Shown: positions 54,946 through 63,991, numbered from the stretch's first letter. The stretch: 64,000 nt of DNA from Proteiniphilum acetatigenes DSM 18083 (GCF_000380985.1 NZ_KB905700.1:62001-126000), one strand, 5' to 3'. Numbers and translations: made by a program. The notes: a model not told the origin generated them from the letters alone.

Positions 54946-55284
54946 TTAGATGATACGTGATTTGGCATATCCTTCCTTCTGCAGGATACCCAGTACCTTC
55001 TCGCGGTGATCGCCCTGGATGATGATCTCTCCTTCTTTGGCCGATCCGCCCACGCCGCATTTTGTCTTCAGCATCCTGCCCAGTTCCTGCAGATCGTCGT
55101 CATTTCCAATAAATCCGGTGACAAGCGTTACAGCCTTTCCTTTGCGATTCCGTTTGTCGAGGCTGATGCGAAGCAACTGTTTCTCTTTCGGCTGTGTATT
55201 ATCTTCCTCGCTTCCCTCTTCCTTGTAGTGGTAATCGGGATTGGTGGAGTAGACAATATCTAATCTTTTTTTCCAGTCGTTCAT
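54946..55284 (-). CDS. yciH: SUI1/YciH-type translation factor
   Basis: A 112-residue protein whose C-terminal 75 residues form a SUI1/eIF1 domain (LRISLDKRNRKGKAVTLVTGF, LQELGRMLKTKCGVGGSAKEGEIIIQGDHRE, VLGILQKEGY). Bacterial YciH acts like eIF1 on start-site selection under stress, based on work in E. coli. It is upstream of, and probably co-transcribed with, the RecB-like gene. Confidence 0.92.
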   Translation of the reverse strand: MNDWKKRLDIVYSTNPDYHYKEEGSEEDNTQPKEKQLLRISLDKRNRKGKAVTLVTGFIGNDDDLQELGRMLKTKCGVGGSAKEGEIIIQGDHREKVLGILQKEGYAKSRII

Positions 55285-55323
55285 ATTATTCCGGAATTTA
55301 TATGTTCAATAAATTTAGTCGTT

Positions 55324-55381
55324 TTGAGTCGCCTTCGCTCCTCGATTGGTAATTGAGTCGCCTTCGCTCCTCGATTTTCAA
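55324..55381. repeat. 29-bp tandem duplication upstream of yciH
   Basis: Two nearly identical units (55324-55352 and 55353-55381) sharing the 22-mer at 55326-55347 / 55355-55376, which contains CGCCTTCGCTCCTCGATT. It lies in the minus-strand leader of yciH. The open frame crossing it is not a credible gene. Confidence 0.85.
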
Positions 55382-55510
55382 TTCTCGCAATGGCATAATG
55401 TAAACAAGTTTGCCTTCTGCTCATATTGCTTAACGAAAACGTTCGTCCCACACGCAATGCGGCAACTATATCCTGTTGCATGCAGGAACTACGAAGATAC
55501 GCATTTTCCC

Positions 55511-57328
55511 TTAAATATGCTTTACCTCTAACGATTCAATCACGTTCATGATATAATCTCCCATCCGTTCACATTCCGAGACGATATCCATATAGAAAAC
55601 GCCGTTTTGATATGAGTAGAGATTCTGGTTCAGATTCTCTACGTTCTCACGCTTCAGGAGATTCCGCTTTTCATTGATACTGTTTTCGATATGTTTGCTG
55701 TGCAATAATTCCGATTCCGTTATTTTCTGATTTTTGAGCAGGACCTGCATGTTTTCAAATGCCTTATCCAACAGTTCGTACATGCAGTTGATATTGGTGA
55801 TAATAATTTCTTCAAAAACAACATCGGCTTCCATCTTTCGTTTCAAATGCCGGGCAATATTACAACTTGAGTCGGCAATGCTTTCTATTTCCGTCACTCC
55901 GCGGAGGATGGCACGTACGCGCTCTTTACTCTGATTACTGAGCCTTCCCTCTGCCACTTTACCCAGATAAGAACCTATCTCGACCTCCATCTGGTCGCAG
56001 ATATCCTCATATTTCTCAGTACGGTTGTACAGTTTAAGGAACTTCTTGTCGTGATGATTCAAATTGGTTAATTTCTTAACGAAACCAAACATTTTCCGGA
56101 CACGCTGCACATATACTTCCACCTCTTTTTCAGCCTGGAGGATGGAAAGTTCATCTGTAGAGGCCATTCCCGTGGAGATATACTGAAGTATGAATTCTTC
56201 GTCTTCTTCTTCGCCTCGTTTGGGTCTGATAACTGCGAGACAGATCTTTTCATACAATTTTACAAACCATATCATAATGAGTACATTACAGATGTTGTAA
56301 AGTGTATGGAATAGCGATAAGCCATACGAGGTAGAGGCTTGATAATTAAGGTATTCACTTTGCAAGGCGGCAAGTTCGGGCGAAAGTTCCGATCTGGAAA
56401 GTGTAGTGATCTGTGTGTATTCCTCGGGTGAGAGCGAGGCGAGAAATGACTGCATCCCGCTGGGGTTGACGGATGTAATTCCTCCAATGATCGTGTCGAC
56501 AAGCTCCACAAAGAAATTAAACGCGATTGTCAACCAGACAAGGCCTAACACATTGAATATGAAATGGGCGAATGCGGCCCTTTTTGCCGAGATATTTGCA
56601 GGAATAGCCGCAAGATTAGCGGTAAGGGTTGTGCCGAGATTTTCTCCCATCACCATCGCGGCGGCACTTGGAAAGTCGATCCATCCTTTTGCTGCCATGA
56701 TCAGGGTAAGGGCAACCGTAGCGCTTGAAGATTGGACGATGATTGTCAGTATTGTACCGACAATCAGGAAAAATAACATGGATAGAAGTCCCCTGTCAGT
56801 AAAGTTTTGTAGGAAAGATAATACTTCGGGATTGTTTTGCAGGTCGGGCATGGAATTTTGCAGAAAATCAAGCCCCATAAAAAGAAAGGAAAATCCAAAA
56901 ATGAATTCTCCCAATGATTTATTTTTGCTTTTTGAGGAAAAAATAAGCGGAAGCGCAATCCCCATCAAAGGAATTGCGAGTGCGCTGATCGATAATTTCC
57001 CGAATCCGAAAAAAGCGATTATCCATGCGGTAAGTGTGGTTCCTATGTTGGCACCCATGATTACGCCGATGGATTGAACCAGACTTAGTAACCCTGCGTT
57101 CACAAAACTCACTACCATTACCGTGGTGGCGGATGATGATTGGATAAGGGCGGTGATTAGTATCCCGGTCAAAACTCCCGTCAGACGGTTTTTTGTCATT
57201 GCTGACAGGATATTCCTGAGTTTATTACCGGTAAGTTTTTGGAGGCCTTCGCTCATGGTTTTCATCCCATAAAGGAAGAGTGCCAGCGAACCTACAAGCT
57301 TTAAAAAATCGAAGAAACTGTAGTCCAT
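55511..57328 (-). CDS. Na/Pi cotransporter family protein with PhoU-like domain
   Basis: A 605-residue protein. The membrane half holds the duplicated NptA repeats with QSSSAT motifs (GILITALIQSSSATTVMVVSF and GTILTIIVQSSSATVALTLIM) and LVQSIGVIMGANIGTTLTAW. The C-terminal 200 residues are helical and PhoU-like (EKYEDICDQMEVEIGSYLGK, VTEIESIADSSCNIARHLKRK). It probably exports or imports phosphate with sodium. Start ATG 57328 (MDYSFFDF) is chosen; the open frame continues upstream only because the 69-bp repeat array keeps it open. Confidence 0.92.
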   Translation of the reverse strand: MDYSFFDFLKLVGSLALFLYGMKTMSEGLQKLTGNKLRNILSAMTKNRLTGVLTGILITALIQSSSATTVMVVSFVNAGLLSLVQSIGVIMGANIGTTLTAWIIAFFGFGKLSISALAIPLMGIALPLIFSSKSKNKSLGEFIFGFSFLFMGLDFLQNSMPDLQNNPEVLSFLQNFTDRGLLSMLFFLIVGTILTIIVQSSSATVALTLIMAAKGWIDFPSAAAMVMGENLGTTLTANLAAIPANISAKRAAFAHFIFNVLGLVWLTIAFNFFVELVDTIIGGITSVNPSGMQSFLASLSPEEYTQITTLSRSELSPELAALQSEYLNYQASTSYGLSLFHTLYNICNVLIMIWFVKLYEKICLAVIRPKRGEEEDEEFILQYISTGMASTDELSILQAEKEVEVYVQRVRKMFGFVKKLTNLNHHDKKFLKLYNRTEKYEDICDQMEVEIGSYLGKVAEGRLSNQSKERVRAILRGVTEIESIADSSCNIARHLKRKMEADVVFEEIIITNINCMYELLDKAFENMQVLLKNQKITESELLHSKHIENSINEKRNLLKRENVENLNQNLYSYQNGVFYMDIVSECERMGDYIMNVIESLEVKHI

Positions 57329-57356
57329 GTTCGAAAAATAGCGTATATTAGCGTGC

Positions 57357-57630
57357 AAATATAGTGAAAGCCGAGAGAAAAACCAAGCTTGCCTGAGTTT
57401 TTCCGAGGTGCCTCCTATATTCTGGAAATATAGTGAAAGCCGAGAGAAAAACCAAGCTTGCTTGAGTTTTTCCGAGGCGCCTCTTATATTATTTAAATAT
57501 AGTGAAAGCCGGGAGAAATGCCAAGCTTGCTTGAACTTTTCCGTTAAGAGAGAGCAGAACGAGTTTACTTGTTTTGCCGAACGTAGGAAAAGTCTAACTC
57601 GTTGAACTTTTCCAAGGCCTATATTATTCA
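57357..57630. repeat. 69-bp tandem repeat array, three units plus a degenerate fourth
   Basis: Units start at 57357, 57426 and 57495, each beginning AAATATAGTGAAAGCC and containing CCAAGCTTGC. The third unit diverges after about 45 bp, and a degenerate remnant (about 57564-57630) ends GGCCTATATTATTCAAA. Each unit can fold imperfectly (GAGAAAAACC ... GTTTTTCCGAG). It lies between divergent genes for the Na/Pi transporter and the nucleoside kinase. Confidence 0.88.
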
Positions 57631-57685
57631 AAATTAGATAAAAATCGTTGTGTGCAAATAAATGTGAAAAGTAAAAAATAACAAT

Positions 57686-59353
57686 ATGACAGATACTGTA
57701 CGTGTGCATTGTCTTAACACAGATGTATATAAAGAGGTGAAAATCGGTTCAACATTAGAGGAATTGATTGATGTTTTCGGGGTTACATCGCCTTACCTGA
57801 TTACGAATGCAAAAGTAAATTACAAGACGGAATCACTTGATTATAGAATATATCGGCCGAAAACAATAGAGTATGTTGACCTTACCCATTCTTCTGCCAT
57901 GCGTACCTATGTAAGGTCACTCTGTTTTATTCTTGCCAAAGCGGTGGATGATACCCTGCCCCATGCCGAAACCTATATTGAACATGCTGTAGCCAGAGGA
58001 TATTATTTTCAGATAGAAGCGGAAGTACCCGTCGGCAAGCCTGAACTGGATGCTATTCGTAAAAGGATGCGGGAGATCGTGGACGCGGATATTCCTTTCG
58101 TGCAGGTAGAAGAGGAAACTGCTAAAGTGGTGAAATTGTTCCGTGAACGGGGGATGGAAGATAAAGCCCGGTTGCTTGAAACGTCCGATTTCCTTTATTC
58201 CCGCTATTCAAAACTGGAAGAGTATATCGACTATTTTTATGGTAGCCTGACACCCTCTACCGGTTATATTACCCTGTTCGATATTCAGCCGCACAACGGA
58301 GGTTATCTGTTACGGGTGCCCAACCGGGAAAATCCGGTGGAACTGGAACCCGAAATACAGCAGGAGAAATTGTTGAAAGTGTATCGGGAGCATCTCCAGT
58401 TTTTAAGGATAAGCCAGTTGGATAACGCAGGAGACCTGAACCGGGCGAAACAGGAGAACCGTATGTCTGAAGTGATCCAGGTGGCGGAGGCCTATCAGGC
58501 AAAACAAATTGCGGCGATCGCCGAGGAGATCACCAACCGGTTCAGGGAGGGAGTGCGTGTCGTCCTGATATCAGGACCCTCTTCTTCGGGAAAGACTACC
58601 TTCCGTAAACGGCTTGAAGTGCAATTGCTGGTGAACCTGCTGAAGCCGGTGGGTATTTCTCTGGATGACTATTTTATCAACAGGGATCAAACGCCTTTGG
58701 ATGAACATGGTGAGAAAGATTATGAATCGATTTATGCGCTCGACCTGGCGTTGTTCGAACAGCATATGCTCGCGCTTATGGCGGGAGAGGAGATTGAACT
58801 GCCGTTTTATAATTTCATGACCGGTAAGCGTGAGTTTAAGAAGAACTACCTGAAGATGGAGGATAACAGTATCCTGATCGTGGAAGGTATCCATGGCTTG
58901 AACCCGGAATTGACGGAGCATATCCCCCCTGAGAAGAAATTTATGGTCTATGTCTCTGCGCTGACGACCATTTCACTGGACGACCATAACTGGATCCCCG
59001 CTTCCGATAACCGGCTGATACGCCGTATTGTACGTGATTATCGTTACCGTGGTTATTCGGCGGAACAAACCATTTCCCGTTGGGATAGTGTCAAGCGTGG
59101 TGAAGATAAATGGATCTTTCCCTACCAGGAGAATGCCGACGTGATGTTCAACTCAGCCATGATCTATGAACTGGCAGCTATCCGGCGCCATGCAGAACCC
59201 ATCCTGCAGCGTGTACCACGTACTGTACCCGAATATTCCGAAGCGTACCGCTTACTCAAATTCCTGGGTTATTTCAATTATATTACCGACCGCGAACTGC
59301 CGCCTACTTCATTACTCAGGGAATTTGTGGGAGGAAGTAGTTTCAGGTATTAA
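57686..59353 (+). CDS. TGS-domain uridine-kinase-like nucleoside kinase
   Basis: A 555-residue protein. Residues 1-60 resemble a TGS ubiquitin-like domain (VRVHCLNTDVYKEVKIGST), and residues 65-210 the threonyl-tRNA synthetase second additional domain (AETYIEHAVARGYYFQIEAE). From residue 297 comes the P-loop GPSSSGKTTF of a phosphoribulokinase/uridine-kinase domain with SLDDYFINRDQTP and VEGIHGLNPELTEHIP. This fusion is common in Bacteroidota and Firmicutes and annotated as nucleoside kinase. It is a possible link to pyrimidine salvage. Confidence 0.9.
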   Translation: MTDTVRVHCLNTDVYKEVKIGSTLEELIDVFGVTSPYLITNAKVNYKTESLDYRIYRPKTIEYVDLTHSSAMRTYVRSLCFILAKAVDDTLPHAETYIEHAVARGYYFQIEAEVPVGKPELDAIRKRMREIVDADIPFVQVEEETAKVVKLFRERGMEDKARLLETSDFLYSRYSKLEEYIDYFYGSLTPSTGYITLFDIQPHNGGYLLRVPNRENPVELEPEIQQEKLLKVYREHLQFLRISQLDNAGDLNRAKQENRMSEVIQVAEAYQAKQIAAIAEEITNRFREGVRVVLISGPSSSGKTTFRKRLEVQLLVNLLKPVGISLDDYFINRDQTPLDEHGEKDYESIYALDLALFEQHMLALMAGEEIELPFYNFMTGKREFKKNYLKMEDNSILIVEGIHGLNPELTEHIPPEKKFMVYVSALTTISLDDHNWIPASDNRLIRRIVRDYRYRGYSAEQTISRWDSVKRGEDKWIFPYQENADVMFNSAMIYELAAIRRHAEPILQRVPRTVPEYSEAYRLLKFLGYFNYITDRELPPTSLLREFVGGSSFRY

Positions 59354-59582
59354 GAAGGTGGGAAGGTGGGAAAGTGGGATAGTGGGATAGTGGAAATGTG
59401 AAAAGTGAAAATTCCGTGTATCGTCCTAAAAATAATTTGCACGATACTTGTTAAATACCTGTCAAATACGTGACATGTTAATACGTAATTTTCCAATTAC
59501 TGCCAAATGCTCGACACACCCATAGGTAATTTTACTGATTTATTGATTAGATAAGAGTCCCCGGTCAGACTGGGGCATAAAT
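59354..59582. repeat. G-rich word repeat and spacer before mnmE
   Basis: AAGGTGGGAAGGTGGGAAAG (59355-59374) followed by GTGGGATAGTGGGATAG; a similar word, AGGTGGGAAGGTGG, occurs right after lacI at 28314-28327. Nothing else was recognised in the spacer. Confidence 0.6.
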
Positions 59583-60971
59583 ATGACAGAAGATATAATT
59601 TGTGCGATATCTACTCCTCCCGGCATGGGAGCGATAGCTGTTATCCGCCTTTCAGGCGAAGGAAGTTGTGCGCTGGCCGACCGGATATTTCACTCTCCTT
59701 CCGGAAAGAAACTCAGCGAAGCTGCTGCCAATACCGTCCATTTCGGGAGGGTCATGGTGGACGATGAAGTCCTGGATGAGGTGCTGGTTACGGTTTTCCA
59801 TGCCCCCCATTCCTTTACGGGTGAGGAGAGTGTAGAGATCTCCTGTCATGGATCGGTGTATATCCAGCAGAAGATTATGGAACTATTACTTGCCAATGGA
59901 GCCCGGTTGGCAGAGGCGGGAGAATTCACCCGTCGCGCATTCCGTAACGGGAAGTTCGACCTGAGCCAAGCCGAGGCGGTTGCCGATCTGATTGCTTCTT
60001 CCTCACGGGCTTCGCACAGGGTTGCAATGAACCAGATGCGGGGAGGTTTTGCCAAAAAACTGGCCGACCTGCGTGATAAGTTATTACAGTTTGTTTCTCT
60101 GATCGAGTTGGAACTCGATTTCTCGGAAGAAGATGTGGAGTTTGCCAACCGGGAGCAACTCTATTTGCTGACCGAAGAGATTGAACAGGAGATCGGAAAA
60201 CTGGTCAATTCGTTTCGGTTGGGAAATGCCATTAAGAGCGGTATTCCCGTGGCCATTATCGGCGAGACCAATGCCGGTAAGTCGACCCTGCTGAACCTGC
60301 TTTTGAATGAAGAGAAAGCCATTGTCAGCGATATCCACGGCACCACGCGCGACGTGATAGAAGATACCATGAATATCGGGGGCGTCACGTTCCGGTTTAT
60401 CGATACGGCCGGTATCCGCCAGACTTCCGACACCATTGAGACGATGGGAATTGAACGCACATTTCAGAAGATCGAACAAGCCTCTATTGTGCTGTGGGTA
60501 ATCGATCTGACTACACCACGGGAAAAGATCGAGACGTTAGCAGAATCCATTGTTCCGAGAACAAACGAAAAACACCTTATTCTGCTGTTCAACAAAGCCG
60601 ATCTGATGCCGGAAGAAGAACGGAGAGAAATGGAGAACCTCCTTTCCGGAGTGGGGGATAACAGGCTATTTATTTCAGCCAAGCAGCATTACAATACCGG
60701 CCGGTTGCAGGAGTTGTTAGTCAAAGCCGCCGCTATTCCTTCCATTAACGAGGAAGATGTAATCGTAACCAACCTGCGACATTATGAAGCCCTCACCAAA
60801 GCCTTTGAAGCTATCCTCCGTGTAAAAGAAGGTCTGGAGATCGGCATCACCCACGATTTCCTCTCCCAGGACATCCGTGAGTGTATGTTCCACCTAGGTG
60901 AGATCACCGGACAAATATCTACCGATGAAATACTCGGCAATATTTTCAGTAAGTTCTGCATCGGTAAGTAA
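59583..60971 (+). CDS. mnmE: tRNA modification GTPase MnmE
   Basis: A 462-residue protein that, with MnmG, makes the 5-carboxymethylaminomethyl modification of wobble uridine. N-terminal tetrahydrofolate-binding domain (IICAISTPPGMGAIAVIRLSG), helical domain, and an inserted GTPase domain with G1 GETNAGKS (227-234), G3 DTAG, G4 NKAD and SAKQH. The C-terminus ends in the family motif CIGK (Cys459). Confidence 0.97.
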   Translation: MTEDIICAISTPPGMGAIAVIRLSGEGSCALADRIFHSPSGKKLSEAAANTVHFGRVMVDDEVLDEVLVTVFHAPHSFTGEESVEISCHGSVYIQQKIMELLLANGARLAEAGEFTRRAFRNGKFDLSQAEAVADLIASSSRASHRVAMNQMRGGFAKKLADLRDKLLQFVSLIELELDFSEEDVEFANREQLYLLTEEIEQEIGKLVNSFRLGNAIKSGIPVAIIGETNAGKSTLLNLLLNEEKAIVSDIHGTTRDVIEDTMNIGGVTFRFIDTAGIRQTSDTIETMGIERTFQKIEQASIVLWVIDLTTPREKIETLAESIVPRTNEKHLILLFNKADLMPEEERREMENLLSGVGDNRLFISAKQHYNTGRLQELLVKAAAIPSINEEDVIVTNLRHYEALTKAFEAILRVKEGLEIGITHDFLSQDIRECMFHLGEITGQISTDEILGNIFSKFCIGK

Positions 60972-61034
60972 TTACTTTACTATTTATTGGTTGTTTAAAA
61001 GTGGTGGTAATACCGCCACAAATAATACAAAATC

Positions 61035-61297
61035 ATGAAAACAGAAGAATTGAAAATCGGTAATAGCCAAATTATTATTTATCAAACACAAGATGGTCAC
61101 ACAAATTTGGATGTGAGGCTTGAGAATGATACTGTTTGGTTAACTCAGAAACAGATCGCAGAACTGTTTGGAACAAAGTGACCAGCGATAACAAAACATT
61201 TAGGGAATATATTCAATTCAGCAGAATTGGAAGAGAATTCAGTTAGTTCCATTTTGGAACATACTGCAAATGATGGTAAGGTTTATCAAACGTACTA
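61035..61297 (+). pseudogene. RhuM-family N-terminal remnant
   Basis: Starting at ATG 61035, the translation contains VWLTQKQIAELFGTK and ITKHLGNIFNSAELEENS, the N-terminal signature of RhuM-family proteins. An in-frame TGA at 61179-61181 interrupts it, and similarity ends abruptly at about 61297 (DGKVYQTYYN). It is therefore a broken fragment. Confidence 0.75.
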
Positions 61298-61411
61298 CAA
61301 TCAAAAGAGTTATCTGACATTCTTGATATAACCACAGATGGAGTTAAATATTATTTGCGAAATCTGGTTCGTGAAGGAATTATTATTCGTGAAGAATTAT
61401 CACAAACTTAA
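61298..61411 (+). pseudogene. Winged-helix C-terminal fragment fused to the RhuM remnant
   Basis: In the frame beginning at CAA 61298 the sequence reads SKELSDILDITTDGVKYYLR then LVREGIIIREE to a TAA at 61409-61411. This is a winged-helix of the kind found at the C-terminus of Fic or AlbA-type ATP-binding proteins. It does not belong to RhuM, so the junction near 61297 looks like a deletion joining two genes. Confidence 0.55.
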
Positions 61412-62665
61412 CAGCCATTTCCATACTGGAACGACTTCAATTGTTTTATCATCAGACTCCAGTATCTGTTCACTCTCTCTTGTAATAATCATCAACTTTT
61501 TACATTCTAATACACTAGGAAGTTTCAATAATGCACCAACCTCTCTATCAAATGTGCCATCGCTATTATCAAGATTATAGCACACTTGAATAGCAACGGC
61601 TTCATCAGGGATATAAAAATCTACTTCAACTCCTTTGTTGTAGAAAAAAACCGCATCATTGCGTCCGTATTTACGCAACAGGTTTATGGCTACTAAATTT
61701 TCCAATAACGAAGTATTTCCATCCAGTAAGAAAAGGTTCAGAATCCCATTGTCAGGAAAATAATATTTTGGATTTGTTTCTTTATCAACAAGTTTACCAG
61801 CTATATTTTGTAACGAAGAAATCAGCCAAGCGTCTTTTGCATATTCTATATATTTGATTATAGTGGTTTTGCCTACTTTCACTCCGGTTGATGACACAAT
61901 ATTGGCTACTCTTGAAAATGACAAGGGTTGCTTTACGCTTTCAGCCAGTTTTTTGAACATGATACGCAGGGCAAACGTATTGTCCACTGAATGCCGGGTA
62001 GCGATATCTCCTAAATATATTTTTTGATAAACACTTGTCAAGTAATCCCGTTTGGCTGTAAATTCTGCACTTTCAGGAAATCCTCCGAAAAAAAAATAAT
62101 CATTGAATTTTCTTAGAATTTCTGCTTTCCCTTCCGTTGAAAGCAAAGATTCTTCACTGATACTGATTCCGTTTGCAGTCAGGAACTCTTTGAAATTATA
62201 CGGAAAAACATCAATGGGGATATAACGACCTCCAAGAGTGGTTTGAATATCCTGACTTAACATTTTGGCATTACTCCCGGTAATATAAACCCGGTGTTTA
62301 GTATCAGCCATACGACGGGCGAATTTTTCCCAACCTGCAATGTTCTGTATCTCATCAAGAAAGAGTATCGGCTTCTTTCCATACATCTCTAAATGGACTT
62401 CCAAAAGCAGATTCAAATCTTCCAAAGACATACCGACAAGACGTTCATCCTCAAAATTAACATACAGCATTTCGTTCCAGCTAACTCCTTGTGCAAGTAG
62501 CTGCTGCATCCGTTGATAGAGTAGGAATGATTTTCCCGCTCTTCGAATGCCAACAAAAACGTAATTCCCAAATTCTTCAAAGATGAAATCTCTTGGAATT
62601 ACCTTGTATTTAGGCACTTCTATTTGATTGTCAGTAATAACCGTTTTCAGTATATTTTTATCCAT
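61400..62665 (-). CDS. AAA ATPase with DUF4143 domain
   Basis: A 421-residue ATP-binding protein. Walker A GIRRAGKS (39-46), Walker B PILFLDEIQN with Asp104-Glu105, sensor-like ITGSNAKML, then the C-terminal DUF4143 region (VVNTGVKVGKTTI-like SSTGVKVGKTTIIKYIEYAKDAWLI, PKYYFPDNGILNLFL, VDFYIPDEAVAIQVCY) resembling a restriction-endonuclease-like fold. Members are frequent in accessory regions with unknown function. Its 3' end overlaps the winged-helix remnant by 12 nt in convergent orientation. Confidence 0.88.
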   Translation of the reverse strand: MDKNILKTVITDNQIEVPKYKVIPRDFIFEEFGNYVFVGIRRAGKSFLLYQRMQQLLAQGVSWNEMLYVNFEDERLVGMSLEDLNLLLEVHLEMYGKKPILFLDEIQNIAGWEKFARRMADTKHRVYITGSNAKMLSQDIQTTLGGRYIPIDVFPYNFKEFLTANGISISEESLLSTEGKAEILRKFNDYFFFGGFPESAEFTAKRDYLTSVYQKIYLGDIATRHSVDNTFALRIMFKKLAESVKQPLSFSRVANIVSSTGVKVGKTTIIKYIEYAKDAWLISSLQNIAGKLVDKETNPKYYFPDNGILNLFLLDGNTSLLENLVAINLLRKYGRNDAVFFYNKGVEVDFYIPDEAVAIQVCYNLDNSDGTFDREVGALLKLPSVLECKKLMIITRESEQILESDDKTIEVVPVWKWLLSL

Positions 62666-62898
62666 AATTATTTCCGTCTTATTGATGAGACAAATATAGC
62701 TAGTTTTTGTCTTATATGCAAGACGAAATTATAATTTATTATTTGGGGAGTGACTTTAACTTAACAATTAATCACTGATCAGGAATTAGAAAAACCAACT
62801 GTAGAAAAAGTGCTTTCCGCAACAAATACTTTGAACAATTTCGAAATTAGGCAAAAGGTTCCTGCCCAATAACAAACGCACATTGTTAATTCTTTTTT
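62666..62898. other. Spacer with a possible gene-end remnant
   Basis: No gene. An open stretch on plus (about 62773-62871) reads TDQELEKPTVEKVLSATNTL and more to a TAA, which I could not assign; it may be the tail of a lost gene. Confidence 0.3.
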
Positions 62899-63363
62899 CT
62901 ATATGTCCCAATCCTGTACACGCCATATTCCCTTTTTGTCAGGAACACGGACAAAAATGTTTGGGTTTAGCATCTTCAATTCCTCAATAAACTCTTTCTC
63001 CCTAACCGGTGAAATTAGCATGTACGGGAATTTCGCTTTTCCATCGAGACTAATACTCAATCTCTTGAGAGAAGCGGCAGGTGACGAAAGAGGATTATAC
63101 GAACGTTCCACCGAAATGATATTCGTGATTTTCACACTTCCACAGGGAATATTTCCTATTTTCACGAACAGTTTGTCCCCTGATATGATGTAGCGCATTC
63201 CTGTAAACAGAATGACTATAAACAAAAATGAACCGCCCATAATGAACAGACCTGGTATTATCATATGTTTAATCATCGGTATGGTACAAGGGATAAATAT
63301 TGCCAATGTGAAGCCGAGTAGCAATACGCTAATGCGCGACCTGAATACTTTTTGATCTTCCAT
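62899..63363 (-). CDS. Bacterial PH-domain membrane protein
   Basis: A 154-residue protein with two N-terminal membrane helices (SVLLLGFTLAIFIPCTIPMI; IPGLFIMGGSFLFIVILFTG) and a C-terminal bacterial PH-like domain (MRYIISGDKLFVKIGNIPCG, ITNIISVERSYNPLSSPAAS, LISPVREKEFIEELKMLNP). Function unknown. It is the kind of small gene often carried as accessory cargo, and an attc-like element lies directly upstream. Confidence 0.75.
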   Translation of the reverse strand: MEDQKVFRSRISVLLLGFTLAIFIPCTIPMIKHMIIPGLFIMGGSFLFIVILFTGMRYIISGDKLFVKIGNIPCGSVKITNIISVERSYNPLSSPAASLKRLSISLDGKAKFPYMLISPVREKEFIEELKMLNPNIFVRVPDKKGIWRVQDWDI

Positions 63364-63414
63364 TATTTACTATATTATTATATTAATTTTCAGTCTTCTA
63401 TATCGTTGTGCCGG

Positions 63415-63556
63415 CTTACATACAACGGGCCGCGGCTTGGCGTTCGGGCGGTTCGCGGGACGAAGTCCTGTCAACCGGGGCGAACGCTTATGCGGGAGAC
63501 GAAACCCCAAAATCGCAATTCGGTAAACCTAACGCTAAACCCCTTGTTAGACGCCA
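63415..63556. other. GC-rich structured element, possible attC-type recombination site
   Basis: A strongly GC-rich island in AT-rich surroundings. Centre: nested stem GCGTTCG (63440-63446)/CGAACGC (63481-63487), GGTT (63450-63453)/AACC (63473-63476), GGAC (63458-63461)/GTCC (63465-63468) with a GAA loop. Ends: ACAACGGG (63422-63429) and CCCCTTGTTAGACGCC (63540-63555), the latter with a GTTRRRY-type box (GTTAGAC). It sits between two small minus-strand genes, as cassette recombination sites do. No integrase is present in the window. Confidence 0.45.
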
Positions 63557-63577
63557 CCTATTAGCTTTCCCGTGATC

Positions 63578-63991
63578 TTATTCCTGAATTACATATATTG
63601 CTCTTCCCTGTGCGAGTATTTTATCACTCGAACCACCTCCATAAAAAATACCATTAGAATAATATCCCGCTGTTCCTACTGACTGGCTTCCTGTATTGGT
63701 TAAAAGCACTCCATTAGCTCCAACTTTAGCTGCTCTCGACTTCAAAGCTTCCATTGCTTTATCTTGTGCTGTTTGTCTTGAAAATATTACATCACTAGAA
63801 ACTTCAATTATTCCAATACTTTCGTATTCCGCAGGAGGATCAAGATAAATTTTCACTTCATTTGGACTAATCGCGGATCTTTTCGTTCCGGTAATAATTG
63901 TAGAACCAGTTGCGCAACCAAATAACGATCCAAGAATAAAAATTGCCGTGATCATATTAAGCACTCGTATACTTTGTTTCTTTTTCGGCAA
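63578..63991 (-). CDS. Small lipoprotein of unknown function, start uncertain
   Basis: A 137-residue protein with a lipobox (LGSLFGC, Cys26) and a compact domain: VKIYLDPPAEYESIGIIEV, SRQTAQDKAMEALKSRAAKVGANGVLLTNTG, then a Gly/Tyr-rich segment (YYSNGIFYGGGSS). It resembles DUF4156-type lipoproteins. The start could be TTG 63991, ATG 63955, or a codon beyond the window, since the frame is open to the edge. Confidence 0.6.
   Translation of the reverse strand: MPKKKQSIRVLNMITAIFILGSLFGCATGSTIITGTKRSAISPNEVKIYLDPPAEYESIGIIEVSSDVIFSRQTAQDKAMEALKSRAAKVGANGVLLTNTGSQSVGTAGYYSNGIFYGGGSSDKILAQGRAIYVIQE

Noticed and set aside
55435-55448. GAAAACGTTCGTCC, matching the reverse complement of the LacI operator at 12 of 14 bases
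   Set aside because: It lies upstream of yciH with no related genes and no matching promoter box. A match of this quality is expected about once by chance in a window this size.
55281-55481. 66-codon minus-strand open frame upstream of yciH
   Set aside because: It consists largely of the 29-bp duplication and has no domain features; it is more likely the leader of yciH.
57329-57709. N-terminal extension of the Na/Pi transporter frame by about 127 residues
   Set aside because: The extension is translated repeat array; family similarity and a plausible start begin at ATG 57328.
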